Assembly (NCBI GenBank): GCA_015520895.1
Contig: WAPH01000038.1
Location: forward strand, 1-7,256
Direction: 5' to 3'
Length of the DNA stretch: 7,256 nt
Source of the DNA: Nanobdellati archaeon
GTDB lineage: Archaea; EX4484-52; JAADEF01
In this document: positions 5,624 to 7,256 of the stretch, in pieces
How positions within the stretch are numbered: the first letter of the stretch is position 1
Layout: each line of letters begins with the position of its first letter
Translations under genes and position numbers: made by a program
Notes under the pieces: generated by a model
What the model was told of the DNA's origin: nothing
What the model saw: only the letters and a program-made list of their open reading frames with translations
The model's database searches: none

Positions 5624-6275
5624 ATAAAATTATTACTTCCGCATTTTTGACCTTATCTTTAAATATGCGTGGATCCTTTTCTAGCCCCTCTAAATAATTA
5701 TAATGCATTGGTATTACTGCTTTTGGCTTTATGATCTCGACTGCTTCCCTTGCCTCATCTTCATTCATTACATATATACCAGATATAGGGGCGAAAAACA
5801 CATCAACCAATCCTCTTAATTTCTGCATTTCAGGTATTATATCAGTGTCTCCTGGATGATAAAATACAACATCGTTTATTCTAATTAAATAACCCAGTCC
5901 CAGTCCCCGTGGATGATAAGGTTTATTTATATTATAAGCCGGTACTGCTCTAACCTCTAAATCATCAATTATTTTAGTCTCTCCTTCCTTAATCATTTCT
6001 ACTTTAAATCCTTTTTCTTTTAATTCTCCAGCACATTTACTATTATAAGGAACGATAATTACACTTTGAGAACCATATATTTTTTTTATTAAGTTAGGCG
6101 AACAATGATCAAAATGTTCGTGAGTAACTAAAATAATGTTGCCTATTTCTTCATATTCTTCGCTGTCAGGATTAGCATAAGCATCTATAAAAATAACTTT
6201 GTCACCATGCTTTAATTTTACAGAGGCATGCCCTATTAAACACACACGTATGCCTTTATAATTAAAACATCCCAT
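5622..6275 (-). CDS. UlaG-like metallo-beta-lactamase-fold hydrolase
   Basis: This 217-residue protein belongs to the metallo-beta-lactamase fold superfamily, closest in pattern to the UlaG/COG2220 group. The metal site is complete: HEHFDH (H52, H54, D56, H57), H121 in KPYHPRG, D143 in HPGDTD and H191 in PMHYN; an N-terminal IGHAS (14-18) is also typical. It should bind two metal ions (usually Zn or Mn) and hydrolyse a phosphorylated or lactone-type substrate in the cytoplasm; no signal peptide is seen. UlaG itself is an ascorbate-6-phosphate lactonase, but the group is broad and that substrate should not be assumed here. It opens the operon that continues with the small membrane protein and ppsA. 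No GGTGA site precedes ATG 6275, and TATA-like sequence lies about 28-30 bp upstream, so a leaderless transcript is likely. Confidence 0.9.
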   Translation of the reverse strand: MGCFNYKGIRVCLIGHASVKLKHGDKVIFIDAYANPDSEEYEEIGNIILVTHEHFDHCSPNLIKKIYGSQSVIIVPYNSKCAGELKEKGFKVEMIKEGETKIIDDLEVRAVPAYNINKPYHPRGLGLGYLIRINDVVFYHPGDTDIIPEMQKLRGLVDVFFAPISGIYVMNEDEAREAVEIIKPKAVIPMHYNYLEGLEKDPRIFKDKVKNAEVIIL

Positions 6276-6280
6276 ATATT

Positions 6281-6310
6281 CTTTAAAGTTTAAACTTGCA
6301 TATATATTTT
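6281..6310. promoter_or_regulatory. Compact divergent promoter region between the UlaG-like gene and primase
   Basis: Only 35 bp separate the two start codons (6275 and 6311). The gap contains CTTTAAAG (6281-6288), a perfect 12-bp palindrome AAGTTTAAACTT (6286-6297) and ATATATAT (6300-6307). Read on the minus strand, the last is centred about 28 bp upstream of the hydrolase ATG and is a reasonable TATA box. For the primase direction, TTTAAA at 6289-6294 is the best candidate if translation starts at 6323. The two promoters must overlap, so they may compete. Confidence 0.45.
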
Positions 6311-7256
6311 ATGATCACGTCCATGGATATAAAAAAATACTATTTAATCCCTGGAATTTTAGAAGAAATTATGAGAGTAGGAGAAGGAAGAGAAGTAGTA
6401 CCTGTATTTAAAGCTAAATTTTATGGTAAAAGACCTAGCTATATGCCTTATATTACGGACTATAAAATAGCTGTAACCTCAGGAGCTACATCTTTTCATA
6501 TGTCGGTAGAAAAATGGAAAAATGTAAAAGATCTAGAAAATGCTGCAGATAATAAATTCAAGTTAGATGAGCTAAGAGTTGGTTGGGATTTGATCTTCGA
6601 TATTGATGCTAAAAAAGGGCTGGAATATGCCCAAATAACTGCAGAAGAAATAATAAACTTCTTGAAAGATAAAGATGTTGAAAACATATACATAAAATTT
6701 TCTGGAAGTCGTGGATTTCATATAGGCATTAATGGAAATGCGTTACCAGATCCTTTTTTGAAAAAATCTATTACGTTACACTATCCCGAACTACTTCACA
6801 AAATAGTATTTTATATTAAAAAAAGCATAGAAAACATACTTAAAGAAAAATTTAAAGAAATAGATAAAAAAGCCAACAATATAGAAGATTATGTGGAAAT
6901 AGAAGGTAATTGGTCTTATCGTCATCTTTTTAGAGCCCCTTACTCTTTAAATGAAAAAACATGGTTAATAAGCCTGCCTTTATTTTACTATCAATTAAAA
7001 AAGTTTAATAAAGAAGTAGCAAAAATAGAAAACTTTAAAGGAGTTCGCATAAAATTCTTAGAAAAATGGAAACCTGCAGAATTAGAATTATTATGCTATG
7101 AAGCAGTGGATTTTGTAGAAAGTGCTAAATACAAAGATGAATGGAATAAACAATTAGAGAATATCATTAAAAAAAGAATAAAAGGATATGACGATGTGAA
7201 TATAGAAATTAAAAAAGCTAAAGATAAAGTAATAAAGGCGCATGGTAGAATACACA
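6311..7256 (+). CDS. priS: Archaeal DNA primase small subunit-like protein (PriS), partial at right edge
   Basis: An open frame of 315 codons from ATG 6311 continues beyond the window. PriS is the catalytic subunit of archaeo-eukaryotic primase and makes the short primers that start replication. Key motifs are GREVVPVF (26-33), the catalytic pair D97/D99 in GWDLIFDIDA (91-100), the nucleotide-binding SGSRGFHIGI (131-140, with S131 and H137), and RHLFRAPYSLNEKT (204-217), which parallels the RLPGSLHGKT-type motif of PriS/PRIM1. The usual zinc-binding cysteine loop between the catalytic pair and SGSRGFH is missing; only about 30 residues separate them, without any Cys. By motif spacing, the third catalytic Asp is E196. 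The pattern resembles PriS-like proteins I recall from DPANN archaea. A second ATG at 6323 (MDIKKYY) is an equally good start; no ribosome-binding site decides between them. The C-terminus, and any fused PriL domain, lies outside the window. Confidence 0.85.
   Translation, partial: MITSMDIKKYYLIPGILEEIMRVGEGREVVPVFKAKFYGKRPSYMPYITDYKIAVTSGATSFHMSVEKWKNVKDLENAADNKFKLDELRVGWDLIFDIDAKKGLEYAQITAEEIINFLKDKDVENIYIKFSGSRGFHIGINGNALPDPFLKKSITLHYPELLHKIVFYIKKSIENILKEKFKEIDKKANNIEDYVEIEGNWSYRHLFRAPYSLNEKTWLISLPLFYYQLKKFNKEVAKIENFKGVRIKFLEKWKPAELELLCYEAVDFVESAKYKDEWNKQLENIIKKRIKGYDDVNIEIKKAKDKVIKAHGRIH

Noticed and set aside
6496..6693. 65-codon minus-strand frame
   Set aside because: It is the reverse-strand shadow of the primase-like gene, whose catalytic motifs are encoded here on the plus strand.
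1..7256. tRNA, rRNA, CRISPR array, insertion sequence, integrase or defence cassette
   Set aside because: All gaps between genes are under 60 bp. I saw no spaced direct repeats, transposase motifs, terminal repeats or cloverleaf-like segments, and base use looks even across the window.

Overview
The window is chromosomal DNA from an AT-rich archaeon. The diagnostic genes are Kae1 (archaeal/eukaryotic KEOPS subunit), ribosomal protein eS6, a PriS-type DNA primase, and two small proteins with archaeal class III (prepilin/archaellin-like) N-termini. TATA boxes about 26 bp upstream of start codons, leaderless starts and GGTGA ribosome-binding sites fit the same picture. The compact layout, the class III-signal proteins and a PriS variant without the usual zinc loop point to a DPANN-type lineage (Woesearchaeota/Pacearchaeota-like or a relative). 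That placement is inference and was not tested.

Layout. Positions 1-1751 hold a minus-strand cluster read from right to left: Kae1 (1751->774), a NUDT15-like Nudix hydrolase (769->356) whose ribosome-binding site overlaps the kae1 stop, and a pilin-like membrane protein (324->1) that leaves the window and has its own TATA box and an elaborate inverted repeat. Divergent from Kae1, a cysteine-rich predicted lipoprotein (1806-2423) and then rps6e (2468-2872) run on the plus strand; rps6e has its own promoter. The rps6e and PEP synthase genes converge, and each appears to terminate in T-tracts inside or just beyond the other. From 6275 back to 2885 a second minus-strand operon encodes an UlaG-like metallo-beta-lactamase-fold hydrolase, an 87-residue Cys-bearing class III-signal protein, and PEP synthase. 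At 6311 a primase small-subunit-like gene diverges from this operon and runs off the right edge.

How the genes fit together. Most are housekeeping: tRNA t6A modification (Kae1), nucleotide-pool clean-up (Nudix), the small ribosomal subunit (eS6), gluconeogenic PEP formation (PpsA) and replication priming (PriS-like). Between them sit three predicted exported or surface proteins of unknown function. Genes that open a transcription unit mostly look leaderless, while genes inside operons carry GGTGA/GAGGTG sites. Every gap between genes is shorter than 60 bp. I see no tRNA, rRNA, CRISPR array, transposase or other mobile element. I found no convincing new multi-gene system. The best leads are the repeat-rich promoter of the pilin-like gene, the altered primase active site, and the cysteine-cluster lipoprotein.
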